The notes under the pieces were generated by a model. That model saw only the letters and a program-made list of their open reading frames with translations, was not told the DNA's origin and searched no databases. From Thermothelomyces thermophilus ATCC 42464 (lineage: Eukaryota > Ascomycota > Sordariomycetes > Sordariales > Chaetomiaceae): a DNA stretch of 64,000 nucleotides. Position numbers and translations under genes: made by a program. Location of the stretch: NCBI RefSeq assembly GCF_000226095.1, contig NC_016472.1:5084001-5148000 (forward strand). Reading direction: 5' to 3'. Position 1 is the first letter of the stretch. Each line of letters begins with the position of its first letter. Below are positions 23,742 through 35,280 of the stretch, one piece after another.

Positions 23742-26011
23742 ATGGATGAGGTGTTTCGACCTGGCACTGGCTCGAGCAGCGACAAGACGGCCGGGTGCCG
23801 ATCCGAGACTGGGTGAGTAAACGGAAGGAATCCGAGAGCAATAGGGACTGGGGAAAGACGATGCGAAACAGCCAAAAGAAAGAAAGTGAGCTCAAACTGA
23901 CGGCGATATGTCCGGCTGGGACGCAAAACAACCCCCCCCGGGCCCACCAACAAAAAAGAAACAGCCAGTCTCCTGTTGCGGGCCCCGCCAGCAGTTCTCC
24001 AGCGACGCCACCGCCACCGGTCTCAGTAGACAAGACGGGGCCACGTCCCGGGAGCGCGGAAAAGGCGGAAGCATCAGCGGCACCGAGAAGAAGACAGCCG
24101 TTCGACTGGGGGGGAGTCCGGCCCTGGAAGGTCGCCCTGGGCTGCTTCGCACTCACGGTGCCCACGTACGGCCTTCTGAGCGGCATCGGCCTGTTCCAGA
24201 CGTACTGGCACCAGACCGTGCTCGCGGGCCACTCCGAGGCCGACATCGCCTGGATCATCTCCCTGTTCGGCTTCCTCGACTGCCTCCTCGCCGCCCCCGC
24301 CGGCGTGATGCTGGACCGCTACGGCTGCGGTGGTCGCGGAAGCGGGCGGCTGTTGCTGCCGCTTGGGTCTGCCGTCTACGCCGCCGCGTTCGTCGCGCTA
24401 GCCTGGTGCCGCACCTACGCGGCCTTCATGGCCTGCATGGCGGTGGCCGGGGCTGCTGCTGGTATGTGTAACATTACATACAGTGGCAGATCCTCTCAGA
24501 TGGTGTAAAGTTGGGGGGCGGGTTTGGTTTTCTATTGGTAGATCCTGGCGCTAACGTGGGAGGGTGTGAGTTTTATTAGCCGTGCCGACGACCATTGCGT
24601 TTACCGTTGTCGGCCAGTGGTTCGACAAGCGGAAGGGCATCGCAACAGGCTGCGTTACCCTGGGGGCGCCCCTAGGCGGCATCTTCTTCTCCCTGGTGCT
24701 GCAGACCCTCTTCGACAGGTACCCCTGGCGGACTGCCGCGCTCGTGCTGGCGGCCGTGTTGGCTGCGTTTCTGTTGCTGGGCATACTGCTTGTCGAGTCC
24801 AACCCATCGTCCTCTCCCGTCCAGGGGGTGCGCGACCTAGGACAGCAGGCAGCGGGAACGGGACGCTGCCGTCCCCGGGAGATCCTCCAGATCCTGAGAT
24901 CCCCCAAGTTCTGGCTCATCAGCTTTGCCCTTTTCGGTGAGGCCCCCCCTTCTCCCTTCCCCCCCCCAAAAAAGTATAACAACCGTGTCGGTGCCGCTCC
25001 ATGTACGGAGTAACGTAGGCACATCCCAACTGACCCGGCACTTGAAAACCACAGCATACGAGCTGGTCCTCTTCATCCAGTGGGGGTCAATCCCATCGTA
25101 TGCCGTCGCGGCAGATGTCGGGAACAAGCAGTTCTACTTGATGATGTCTTACAACATGTATGCCCCCCCCTTTCTCTTCCAGTCCCGTCGGATTCTCTTT
25201 TTGAGTGTTGTTTCTTGGCTGAAGCAGTGCGGAAATCCTGGGTGTGTAAGCCGTACAATACGCTAACCAGAGACAAAACCGCAGTGGCGCCGTTGTGGGC
25301 AGGACTGTCCCCCCCTGGCTGTCCGATCGGCTGCTCGGCCCACTCAACGCCACCATCGTAATGAACGGTTTCACCCTCCTCGCCGTGCTGGCAATATGGT
25401 TACCTCTCGGGGGTTCCTCTGTTGCCGCTCTGTTCGTTGTGGTTGTGCTCATGGGCATCGGCACGGGCAGCTTTGTCCCACTCGGCGGTAAGGGGCTTCT
25501 TCTTCTTCTTCTTCTTCTTCTTGTTCCCCCTCCTTCCTCAGCCCTCTCACACTACTTCCCCCTCCCCCACCACACTAGACAACACGGTTTCTCATTAGAT
25601 GGACGGGTGTGCTGATATGCAGGTCACCACAAGTCTCGTGCATCAACGCGCTCTGCAGAAGCGACAACGCCGGAACCTGGCTGGGATCCGTATATAGCAT
25701 CGTTTCGTTCGCGTAAGTTGCGCCACCCATTGCCGAGCTCCCACAGAACATGCACGCACACACCCACACATACACACATACATCTACACACATACATCTA
25801 CACACGTACACCGTCTTCCTAACCTGACCCCTTCCCCGCCATCCTTAGGACGTTGATCGGGAACCCGGTATCGGCCGCCATCCTCACCCGTTACCACCCC
25901 AGCGGCCTATTGGTTTTCCTCGCCGCGGTGCTGCTGTCGGGGATGATCAGCGCGGCCGCCCTCCGGTGGCTGTCCCACGGCCGACGGTGGCTGCTCAAGG
26001 CTCGGGTCTGA
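23742..26011 (+). CDS. MFS transporter, monocarboxylate (MCT/Mch) type
   Basis: Seven exons: 23742-23812, 23965-24461, 24580-24936, 25055-25157, 25285-25487, 25634-25712, 25849-26011; 490 residues. A Ser/Pro-rich cytosolic N-terminus of about 75 residues precedes the first membrane helix, entered through FDWGGVRPWKVALG, which matches the DGGWGW-type signature of the MCT branch. Conserved loops include VVGQWFDKRKGIATG between helices 4 and 5 and GRTVPPWLSDRLLGPLN in the second half. Exon 6 was placed at acceptor CAAG (25633) because it restores FVPLGVSC in frame. Family members carry monocarboxylates or, for Mch5, riboflavin; the substrate here is unknown. Introns hold CTT and CA microsatellites. 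Confidence 0.9.
25496..25522 (+). repeat. CTT microsatellite in a transporter intron
   Basis: Nine CTT units immediately after the donor of the fifth transporter intron, extending its polypyrimidine content. Confidence 0.85.
25752..25810 (+). repeat. CA-rich repeat in a transporter intron
   Basis: Imperfect CACA/CATA repeat within the sixth transporter intron, 25713-25848. Confidence 0.75.
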
Positions 26012-27797
26012 GAGGTTTGGCTGCAACGAGGGAGCGGGCCAACAACCACTACGGATGGCCCGGCCGAGCTGGACGAGCGATGCTCGAGGGAACATGCTTG
26101 CGCGACATAACAGCGTGTCTCTGCGGAGCGTATACTTCGCACATACGAACACATACAAACACGTTGAACACGCTAGTTAGATGCCGCCACAAGGCTTTTT
26201 TTTCCCTCAATGTGCCTCGCGCCGGGCGGGGAGAACCAGAAGCTTGGCGCCGAACTCCTTTTTCTTTTTCCGTCGGGGGTGGAGAGGAATCCCGACACGC
26301 CTTGCTTCCGTTCTTCCCGTGAAGATCTTCTTGTGCAGGGATGCTACTTTCCACACGGCTGCATGTCGTTGAGCGAAGCTGATCGGAGAGCAAGTCACAC
26401 AAAGTATGGAGTACTGTACGGAGTACATCATGGATCGTAGAAGGGGAGGCGGTTTTTTTTTCTTTTTCTTTCTTTTCTTTCTTTTTGGGCAAGCGGCTGA
26501 TTGCTGGCCGCGGAATCAAGAAGAGGCAGATGGAGCAAGCAGAAGGCAAACAAAAAGAAAAAGCAATACCAATGGGTGGGTTAGCTTCTAGCACCCTGTA
26601 CGGATGTATGTACATACATACATACACGTATGTACACTAATTATACGGGAGCGGTGATCTGCGAACCCCCCGGATGGAGACGCAGCAGACCCAACTCCTC
26701 GGTTTGTGTGACACCACGCAGCAGGTACTGTGTATTCCGAACAGACATACTGCATATACACACTCACACCCATGTATTCCCTACACTTGCCACGCTAGTG
26801 GTTCAGCTCGGGGCCAGCTAGGGGGAGTGGGCGGACGGCATTCCCTACCTACACTACGCTAGTATACAAGTATTCTGTGCTGTATGTATGTACACTGCAC
26901 TCGCTACAGTGTATGCAAATACGAAGTATGTACACTTCTTGGATTCCGCCTCGGTTCTACACCTCCCCTCCGTATGCGGTGTCGATCAGACATTTCCCAT
27001 GCATTCGGCGAGATCAGGAAGTCCGTTGTCTTGCGAGGAGGTAGATGGTTTGTTGGAAGCCACGGAAACCGCCAGCGCGAGCAACCCAGACTCTGTGATT
27101 AACCTCTTTTCCTCGTGGGCCGTGGGCGGGTGTGTGTAAAAACAGAATGACGGTTTGCCCGGCTTCGCTGAGCTCATTCCTGATTCGGAGTCATGTATGG
27201 ACTCGATCACATCGAGTGCTGGACCTGAGTCCGAGAAGCAATAGAGTATCCGTGCATCCGAACCGTGCGGTCACCACAGAGAGACGGGTCGAATGGTTTT
27301 TTTGTTTTGTTTTGTTTTGTGGGGAGGGAAGGGGGGCGAGGGAAATCTCAACTTGATTGTCCACATGATCATTGTGTAATAAACTCAGGAAGAGAGAACG
27401 CCCATTGTCCCCCCCGGCCTGGGCCTCGAATTCAGACCATTCATCGAAGGATACTTGGGCGCTCAGGAGCCGAATTCCCCGAATCTTCCGAAACAGCGCT
27501 TTGGTACCGGGCTCCGCATTCCCACCTACCAGTCCGTAGAAAAATCAGCAACGCATTGTAGTCAGTTGATAGCTGCCTACAACAAGCACTTGTATGAGAT
27601 AACCTCGGGTGCCGTGCTGGAAACCACGTTCGCATTCCCCTTCAGAGGAAAAATGATGAGAGTGCTCGAAGCCCCTCACTGTAAACTCCAGCAGTGCAGA
27701 TGCGCAAAGCTGATATTGCCGCTTAGTCTCCCAAGAAGGGCAGAGCAACGTTTGGCCTTCTTCACCAGTTGACGGGTGGCGGCTTCCTGTCGGGTTC
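26012..27797. other. Convergent gap between the MFS transporter and RPB7
   Basis: 1.8 kb without a supportable gene. Contains an exact 11-mer copy (26416-26426), TGTA/CATA tetranucleotide runs (26600-26635) and scattered T-tracts such as 26453-26480. Both flanking genes end here, so it mostly represents 3' flank. Confidence 0.6.
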
Positions 27798-28508
27798 CTA
27801 TGCCTGGAGGCAGCTGCGGCAGGAGTGCATGGTCAGCAAACGCGATGAACGGCCATGAGGCATGGGGGCCGGATGATCAGAGCGTACCCAAGAAAGTCAC
27901 CGTTGATGCTGCCGATGGCCCACATCTCGCCGACCTCGGTCCGCAAGCCAATGATCCTGACCCGCACGTGGGTGCCCTGCTCGATGACGATGTCGGCGTT
28001 GTTGGTGAACTGCGCCGGGGTGGCGCTGGCATCGTATTGGATTTCGTCGGGCATCAGCTGTGCCGTCTGTTAGTGGTCCAAGGACTCATCCTCCGTCGCG
28101 AGTCGAGTCGATACATACGTGCGAGGAAACAAACAGACGCAATGGCCCGGCCTGGGCAAAGAAGCCGTGCGGGTTCACCGTCTGGGTGATGGCATCGATC
28201 TAGTCGGGTCAGCGAGAGACGAGCGACAGCGCATAAGGAGTCCTCAGTCCTTGTCCTACCACTTCGCCTTTGAACGGCCGCCAGACCACGGCACGATAGC
28301 CCACGGTAAACTCGGCCAAGCCGCTCCCGGGGAGAATGCGACCTTCGGACACATCGAAGGTGTCCATGATGGCGATGATATAGTAATCACCGGCACAGGT
28401 TCCCTCGACGTCCTTGACCAACTTCGTCGTCACCAGCTCGTGCATGTTCCGCCCAAAGTAGGACGGATGCAGCGTGACGCGCCGCTCGAGATTGTGGAGG
28501 AAGAACAT
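27798..28508 (-). CDS. RPB7: RNA polymerase II subunit Rpb7
   Basis: Four exons on the minus strand: 28508-28260, 28199-28119, 28057-27888, 27813-27798; 171 residues, the usual Rpb7 length. It starts [19 protein letters not shown], continues with the tip/RNP-like domain ([20 protein letters not shown]) and then the S1-type OB fold after WRPFKGEV. Rpb7 pairs with Rpb4 to form the Pol II stalk that contacts emerging RNA and initiation factors. The last exon is only 16 nt and supplies the ending after SINGDFLG; reading into the intron instead would add about 19 unrelated residues. Its Pol III paralogue RPC25 lies 24 kb away. Confidence 0.95.
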
Positions 28509-29956
28509 TGTGATCGGTCTTGTGGGATAATCGATGATCTCGTTGATGGTCTCGTCTCGGCTAACGGAGCGCTTCCCGCACTTCTTCGCCCGAGCAGGGA
28601 GCTGTGAAACGCGGCGGTGGCCTTTTGTTTCGTTTCGCGACGCAAAACGAGAGAGCGAATCGAGTTCGACGACGTCGGCAGAGCAGCGATATTCCGACCT
28701 GGAGATCAGAAGTCAAGGCACAAGAAGCACGCCCACATGCTTGCCCTTTCTTCTTCTTTCTTCTGTTCGTTTCTCTTTTTGCCTCGCTCTGACAAATGCG
28801 CTGTGTCTATACTGCCCGGCGAAAAATCAAGACCCGCCGTCTTTGATGCGCCGGCGAACAGTCGGGTTTGTTCTTGGGCGAGGCTGACGCATGCAGAAGG
28901 GGAGAGAGAAAAGGCTGCAACACTCCCACGATCGCCCCAGGTTTGCCTGCGCTGAGGGAAAGTTCGCGGCTTGAATAAGCTATTGGTCTGTGCGTGTGCG
29001 CGCGGGATCAGGAACGGTACTGTACGGATTACAACAACCTTACGGGGTACGTACTGTACATACATACCTGAGGTGGGTAGGGTAATTACACCCGTACTGC
29101 GGTCGGGGTGTATGTAAATTAATCCGTCTAGCGAATGTCAAGTGAGCTTTGGATGTTCAGGCAGGCTGCTGTGTGACTAATAAGGGATGCCTGGAATTGC
29201 TGAGAGTAGCTCAGACTCCCAGGAGCGTGCTGTCGACCGAGAGACGTGGGATCCTCTGAGGCATAACTAGAATCGAGTGACTTTGGAGCTCTTTCTGGTC
29301 CCTTGCACAACCTGAAGGGCAAAAACGCCACAGTTTGGGGTTCGCGACCACTACGAAACAGCAATACACGTATATATATAGTGCGTAGCGATGAAGTCGA
29401 TTTTCGTTATCCTCGAGATCCCACGGTCACGTCCTGGTTTTGGGAGGAGTTGTCATGTCTAGTGCTCATCGACGTCTCTTCGTGGGGAAGGAAGCTCAGA
29501 CGACCCGCCATCCGAGGCACAAAGTTTTACAGAGCTGCTTTGCCAAGCCAGCGCCGCAACTTTAGCAGCAGAGCATTGCCCAATCCCGACTTCATCATAC
29601 TCTTGTCTCTTTGCTCCTCACCCGACCCAAGCAATTCCAACGTAACCCAACTTGACGCAAACTTGTTTTTTTCCTTTCCTTTCCTTTTTTTTCAACTAAA
29701 TTCCGATCAGCCCCCGACGCTCACTTGGAAAACCCGCAAGTTTGACCTTGCAATCAATACAGACGCTGAAGACTCCCAGGTTTTCCACGGACACGCAGAC
29801 GCAGACGCAGACGCAGACGCCTGCAAGCGCTCTAGGTGGCATGTGCTAGGCCTGCAGCCGTCGGATGCGATACCAAGTACGAAGTACAAGCCAAGCGGTT
29901 CACCCATACTCTCTAAAACCGAGCCCTCTCCTGACATCCAGTGACTTCCCGTCGCC
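28509..29956. other. Divergent region between RPB7 and MPO1
   Basis: 1,448 bp. Holds an exact 11-mer copy (29022-29032), a TA repeat at 29371-29380 that could act as a TATA element, T-rich stretches near 29665-29695, and a GCAGAC hexanucleotide repeat (29795-29818) in the probable MPO1 leader. No gene supported. Confidence 0.6.
29795..29818 (+). repeat. GCAGAC hexanucleotide repeat
   Basis: Four exact GCAGAC copies about 140 bp before the MPO1 start codon, probably in its transcribed leader. Confidence 0.85.
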
Positions 29957-30733
29957 ATGTCCTTGAACCTCGAAAAGCAACTCACCTTCGTAAGCCCATC
30001 CATCCCCTCAGCCCACACCAGCCCGTTCGCCCCGCAGTCGAGAGGTGCCCGCACCCACCATTACCATGGCGGTCTCTTTATGATACACACCGCGTGTCCA
30101 GCAGCTAACCGTAGTCCAGTATGGTGCATACCACCATAACAATGTGAATGTGGCAATTCACATGGTCTGCGTGCCGCTGATTTTGTTTACATTTTTCGAG
30201 CTCGTACGCACTACTACTGTTCCCTCCGCCCGCCCCTCACCGCGGCAATGATGTGTTCTGACCAGGCGCAGCTTTCCAACTACGGCCCCTTCTTCACACT
30301 GCCGTCGTGGTTGCAAATACCCTATCTTGAGCCGCATCTGGGGACCTTTGCAGCCATGACATGGGGAGGCCTTTACCTGCTCCTTGAACCCGTCGCAGGA
30401 GGCGTTCTGGCCGCCATCTGCCTCGGCGCGGCAGCCGGAACCAACTATCTCCGGCTGCAGGATACCGCCAATGCCAACAAGACCTCGCTTGCCGTGTTTG
30501 TCGTCTCCTGGATCGCGCAGTTCATCGGCCACGGCAAGTTCGAGGGCAGGGCCCCGGCGCTGCTTGACAACCTCTTCCAGGCCATCTTCCTGGCCCCTCT
30601 GTTCGTCTGGCTTGAGCTTCTCTTCATGCTAGGCTACCGTCCGGAGCTCAAGAAGCGCGTCGACAAGGCCGTCGAGATGGAGATCGCCAAGTTCCGCGAG
30701 CGGAGAGCGAAGAAGGCCGAGAAGGCCCAGTAG
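29957..30733 (+). CDS. MPO1: Mpo1-like ER dioxygenase (DUF962 family)
   Basis: Exons 29957-29989, 30120-30203, 30266-30733; 194 residues. The first exon encodes only MSLNLEKQLTF; joining it to exon 2 makes the family N-terminus FYGAYHHNNVNVAIH, where the histidines are probable metal ligands, and a second conserved block (FIGHGKFEGRAPAL) lies in exon 3. Hydrophobic segments (VCVPLILFTFF; GGLYLLLEPVAGGVLAAICL; NLFQAIFLAPLFVWLELLF) indicate a multi-pass ER protein. Yeast Mpo1 is an Fe(II)-dependent dioxygenase that removes one carbon from 2-hydroxy-palmitate in phytosphingosine breakdown. The lysine/arginine-rich C-terminus is cytosolic-looking. Function is by family; no other sphingolipid gene is adjacent. 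Confidence 0.92.
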
Positions 30734-31718
30734 CCGGGCAGCAGCTCTAGACCCCCCCCCGTTCAAGAGGAGACCGATGTCTCGGTGGCCAGAACCATGT
30801 GCACAACACGACGCAACGGTTGTCACTAGGCGCGAAGGTTCTGGAACAAGAACGTCCGCCGGGACTGACCGCACATTTTCCTCCATCGGCCGGAGGTGCA
30901 GGAACTGAGACCTTAGGTTCAAAGTCAGAGGGCTGTCTGGGAGATTGGGCAAGCGAGATGCCAATCAGCAGCCCCCATGGCAAAACGGATTTGACATACG
31001 GATATGCAGGCCGCCATCTATCAGCTCCAGCTTTGACGAATGAAGTACCATACCAGGTATATTGTGGATGGGCAGGCAAGCCAGAGAGAAACAGCAGGAT
31101 TTAGGACATGTTGATGGCAAAGAAGCAACCGCAGTTTTAAAGAAAAGAGTTCTTTTTTTTTCTTGTTCAAGCAATCGCAATAGCTACAATAGCCAACATG
31201 AAACCAGCGCAGACATCAGTCATCGTATTAGTGTGCTGTATGGATTACAGCTCTGCTCTGAAAGCTCAGTGGATGTCTTCGCCGGGTCCCATAATTTTTG
31301 TTCGACGCTCAGACCGCGTGTTTCGGGGGCATCGAGTCGTCTTTCAAAGAACAAATACATAGTACTCGACTGACAAAGAAGACGACGGAAAGTGAGCTGC
31401 CAGCATTTAAAGCTTATTTTTTTTTCTTTTCACGACGACGTTGCCGAAAGCTGCGACTTTGACGGCCGGCTCAGATTCCCAAAGGAAGTCCTCGTTGGCA
31501 GAGACCAGCAGTTTGACACCTTGTCCGTTTGCGAATGCGCTGTCGCGCTGCGCGTCTGGAATCGCCCCACGTTTAACTTCTTCTCCGGTCTCGCGCGAAC
31601 CAAACGATTCCAGTCAGTCCGATAACATCCACCCACAGTGGCAACCAACCTGTTTCTCTCGCGACCAACGAATTAGCGACACCCGATTCCAGAGAGAAAG
31701 AAAGCAGAGTCCGAAACA
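30734..31718. other. Intergenic region between MPO1 and APQ12
   Basis: 985 bp with the MPO1 3' end, a T run at 31149-31160, another near 31416-31430, and the APQ12 promoter. No gene, RNA or repeat element recognised. Confidence 0.6.
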
Positions 31719-32411
31719 ATGGACATTCCCCTCCAGTGGACGCTCAGCTATCTAAAAGGCATGCTCCCTCTCCTCCCCCCATCACCTCGTCCCGTCTCGC
31801 CGCCGCCGGCGGACCGCTCGACACGAAACTAACTAACCCTTTTTGTGAAAACAGACAGCCTACCTCCGGATCTCGTCATCTTTCTCGGCAACGTCCGCGC
31901 AGCCCTCCTGCACCCGTCCAGCCCGGTGCACGCCCTGCGCGCCTCGGCGTCGACCCTGCTGGCCGAGATGGGACCGCTGCTGGCGTCGGCCGTCGACGCG
32001 CTCGCCGCGCTGATCGCGTCCTCCCCGACGGTCGTGGCCGCCGCGGCCGCGCTCGTCCTCGCCGCGCTCGTCCTGCAGCTCCTCAGCATCGTCCGGCGCC
32101 TCATGCTCTTCTGGACCCGCCTCGCCTTCCGCATGCTCTTCTGGTCCGCCGTCGCCCTGCTCGCCTCCGCCGTCTGGCAGCGCGGCGTCGAGAGGAGCGC
32201 CAGGGACGCCGTCGTCGCCGCCAGCCGCCTGGCCGGCTGGCTCGCCGGCGCCGCCGACCTCTTCTGGCACGAGTACGAGAAGGCGCGGGAGGCGCAGGCG
32301 CGGGCGCGGGCGCAGGCGCAGATGCAGTACCAGGCGCGGGGGTATCGAATGGCGGGTGCGGGTGCCGGCGCCGGTGCCGCATGGGGCGCCGCGGGCGCTG
32401 GGTGGCCATGA
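31719..32411 (+). CDS. APQ12: Apq12-family nuclear envelope/pore protein
   Basis: Exons 31719-31758 and 31855-32411 give 198 residues. The 96-nt intron begins with GC, not GT (AAAG|GCATGC), and ends AAACAG with an ACTAACC branch point; splicing joins LSYLK to DSLPPDLVIFLG in frame, while reading through gives no family match. Two hydrophobic segments (about residues 56-80 and 92-110) flank a short loop with RRLMLFWTRLAFRMLFW, the typical Apq12 arrangement, followed by a coiled, Arg/Ala/Gln-rich tail. Yeast Apq12 is a nuclear envelope/ER membrane protein affecting lipid balance, pore assembly and mRNA export. Assignment rests on the hydrophobic layout and aromatic motif. Confidence 0.8.
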
Positions 32412-32884
32412 TTCTTACTTGACATCTTGTTTGTTCGTTGTAATTCTCAAGAGCGAGGAGAGGAAGGGAAAGAAAGAAAGGGAATCAAGGGTATTATGGT
32501 CAGGATAGCACGCTTCATGATGGTTCTTTCTTTTGGAAAATAGGCTTCGGATCGGCGTCTTGGAGTTTTTTTTTCTCTTTTTATTTTTGGAGGAACATTG
32601 TATGGGATAGAGAACTCCAAGATTTCGAGCCTTGCCGCGCATCTACACCATAGTCGTTCGGAATGACATCGACATGATCGCAAAAGCCCAAAAGCCCGCG
32701 GAGAGAGAAAAAAAACAAAAAAAAAATACAGGCACAATTTTGTGATCCGGGCGCCGTCGCTATGCAAATCACCTTGGGCCGTTGACCGCAAAAACGAATC
32801 CAACCGTGCCGAAACATCAAGCCTGTCTAAACAATCATTTGTTCCCCGACCCTCCCCCGAAACGAAAAGGAAACCAAAAATCAT
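32412..32884. other. Convergent 3' gap, APQ12 and GPN3
   Basis: 473 bp between two stop codons. Contains T- and A-rich runs (32567-32590, 32705-32730) that may serve polyadenylation on either strand. Nothing else seen. Confidence 0.6.
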
Positions 32885-33837
32885 TCATTCGTCCTCATCG
32901 TATTCCTCGTCAGCCAGCTCTTTGGGCTCCTGTGCCTCGTGGAACTGTATACAGTCGTCGATGTAGCTGAGAATCGCCTGCACGCTGTCTTCATCGGTGC
33001 TGTCGAGTTTCAGGTAGCTGACCATGCTGAAGCTCTCAATGAGGTTGGCAACGGCCGCATTCAGCTGCTTGAAGGTCGCGCCAGACATGATGGCGTCCTT
33101 GTCCGTGGGGTCTGCGCTATGGACGTCGACTTTGACTTTTCTCCGCGAGCGATCTGCCGGGTCGTCCTCGAGTAGCGTCGTATCCGGCACGAGGAACCGC
33201 TTAAAGTCCTTTTTCCGCATCTGGTCCTTGAGCAAGTCCATCTTGCTCAGGATGTTGAGGTGCGGTATCTCCAACATGATCATGGCGCTCATTGCGCTGA
33301 GCGACCCGGCGAAGTACTTTGCGCGATCGATGACGAACGTGGCATCGAGAAGGTACGCGGCGCATAACCGCATGTCCAAGGCTCCCGCCTGCGTGAGGAA
33401 CTTGATCAGGGTTGGGACGACGGGGACATGGGTGTAGAGTTCGATCTGGCCCGGCATGTCGAAGATGACGAGATATTCTTCCGTCAGAAACTCGAGGGCT
33501 TCTGAAAGAAAATCCAGGTTCTCCATTAAGAACTCGAAGCAGTAGAGCAGCCCCCCGTTGGGGCCAAGTTTCAACTCGTCCATCACATCCTCCAGCGAGA
33601 TCAGGTCTTTAATGTCGAGGTCTGGCGGGTGCTCGAAGTGCTCGGCCGCAGGATCGAGGTTCACGTAGAACGCAGAACGGCGGTTTAGCTGGAGGTGCGT
33701 AATGAGGCTTGCGCAGAAGGTCGACTGTCGGTCTCGCCGTCAGAATCCTCGCAAACAGATGCTGTTGAACAAATCGCGATATACGCTACCTTGCCTACCC
33801 CCGCGGGGCCCATAACCATCACGCCGTACTTGCTCAT
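32885..33837 (-). CDS. GPN3: GPN-loop GTPase 3 (RNA polymerase assembly/import)
   Basis: Two exons on the minus strand, 33837-33790 and 33724-32885; 295 residues. The intron splits the Walker A loop GPAGVGKS (residues 10-17) between Lys16 and Ser17. Gly70-Pro71-Asn72 is the GPN insertion that defines the family; the Walker B-like FDMPGQIE, the SKMDLL base-recognition motif and an acidic tail (DEEYDEDE) follow. LGPNGGLLYC and NLDPAAEHF match Gpn3 rather than Gpn1, which is longer at its C-terminus. Gpn3 works with Gpn1 in cytoplasmic assembly and nuclear import of RNA polymerases II and III. That fits loosely with RPB7 and RPC25 being in the same window. Confidence 0.95.
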
Positions 33838-34024
33838 GACTGAGAGGTGCTTAGTTTCTTCACGGCGCTGTGGAAGTAACTGGAGTAATGATGATTTCGG
33901 AGGGCGTGCTTGTTCAACGTGCCCCTCAAGTTACATGACTAAAGTTCAGAATTCCGCCTGGCAGAATTTCCCAATTTCCCAAGGCGGTTTCTGACTAACC
34001 AAACTTTAAAACAGGTACGGAGAT

Positions 34025-34266
34025 TGTATGTATGTATGTACATGTACCACATCGAGGCGCCCGCTCCTCTGTTTGCCTGGCATCGCACTCGACCTCTTGA
34101 TGAACGCGCCTCATGTACTAGTACTTTTACCTGTTTTGTATTGCTTCTCAGACATCAAACTCTCGTTTTGGCGTCCCGAGTATTTCACAATTGGCGATTG
34201 CGACCGGCGACTCAGATCCGTCTTCCGGCAGGGGTATGTATGTACAATACATACATACATACATAC
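34025..34266. repeat. Inverted TGTA/TACA tetranucleotide runs
   Basis: TGTATGTATGTATGTAC at 34025-34041 is complementary to the TACATACATAC run at 34246-34266, with about 200 bp between, so a long-looped hairpin is possible. The second site also has its own GTATGTATGTAC arm at 34234-34245. Confidence 0.6.
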
Positions 34267-34917
34267 GGATGCGGACTGGACTTGCCGTGTTCCAGTCCTT
34301 GAGTCTGCCCCTCAGTGGGGAACCTCGATGGCTGGTCTGCAAAAGAGGGGGGGAGGGGCAGCAATGGCGCAATCTGACGAGCAGAGACATCACTAAGACG
34401 GCAAAGCGACGAGCCGTGCATGCTACAGAAAATAGGATCAGGTCGGCGTTTGAACATCAGCGGGACATCGGGGAGGTCTCGGAGTACAACGTTCGGAGTA
34501 CAATCTCAGCCTATAGACAACCGTTCGGATAATGTGCCAGCTGTATTCGGCGTTAATCGGCTTCGCGGAGAGCCACCCTTGCTCCGGTCTCTGTACCAGT
34601 TGTTCTAGGTCGCTTCGAAACCCGAGTAAAAGTCGACAGGATTGCCCCGTATTATTTTGTGTACCAGCCATTGCTCTTGGTGGTCCGGTACCCCGCCGAC
34701 GCGCCTTTTCGCAGCATCCTTGGGGCGGTGAATAATCCCCGACGCTCGGCCATTTAGTTTTGCTGGCTGGGGACCTCGCCAAAATTCCTCAAATACTGCC
34801 ACCCTCCCCCCCAGAGAGTTTTGCGCTTCCCCATCTTCTTCCACACTTCCCTGTGCTTCCCGTCTCCGCTGCACTCAGCCGGCCTTGTTTGGTGACCTTC
34901 TTTTTAGTTTGCAAAAG

Positions 34918-35272
34918 GTGAGCAAGAAAGCCTTTGGAGTTTCAAGGATCATTCATGGTTTTTCCCACCTCACCCTGGTGACCGGAACCGGCTCGGTTCT
35001 GGCTTCCCCGCTCTTTGACTCTCCGGAGACTGGAAATCTTCCACACCCCGTCGCGAGATTGCCCGGCGTGGAGGATGTTATGCCAATCAATCCTTCCCCT
35101 CTGAGCTGCTCCTGTCCTCCATTGGACTCTTGCCCTCCCCTTTCCCCTTCTTTTGAACGATTTGTCCTGCCCAGGCACCGCCCCTCCATAGCGAGCCTGC
35201 CGGAATTTTCTTGCTGAATAGCGGCTAAACCATCTCTAGATCGCTCAATTTCCCCCTCCCTCCTTCCCCCAG
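34918..35272 (+). other. Probable 5' UTR intron of SAM synthetase
   Basis: Donor AAG|GTGAGC at 34918 and a C-rich acceptor ending CCCAG at 35272, with GGCTAAACC as a possible branch point, leave just eight bases before the ATG at 35281. Inferred from signals. Confidence 0.5.
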
Positions 35273-35280
35273 AAGTCATA

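Larger units (their letters stand above)
33838..35280. other. Divergent region between GPN3 and SAM synthetase
   Basis: 1,443 bp. Includes two TGTA/CATA runs in opposite orientation (34025-34041 and 34234-34266) and the SAM synthetase promoter and leader with a probable UTR intron. CGGAGTAC half-motifs occur twice near 34480-34501. No coding exon. Confidence 0.6.
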
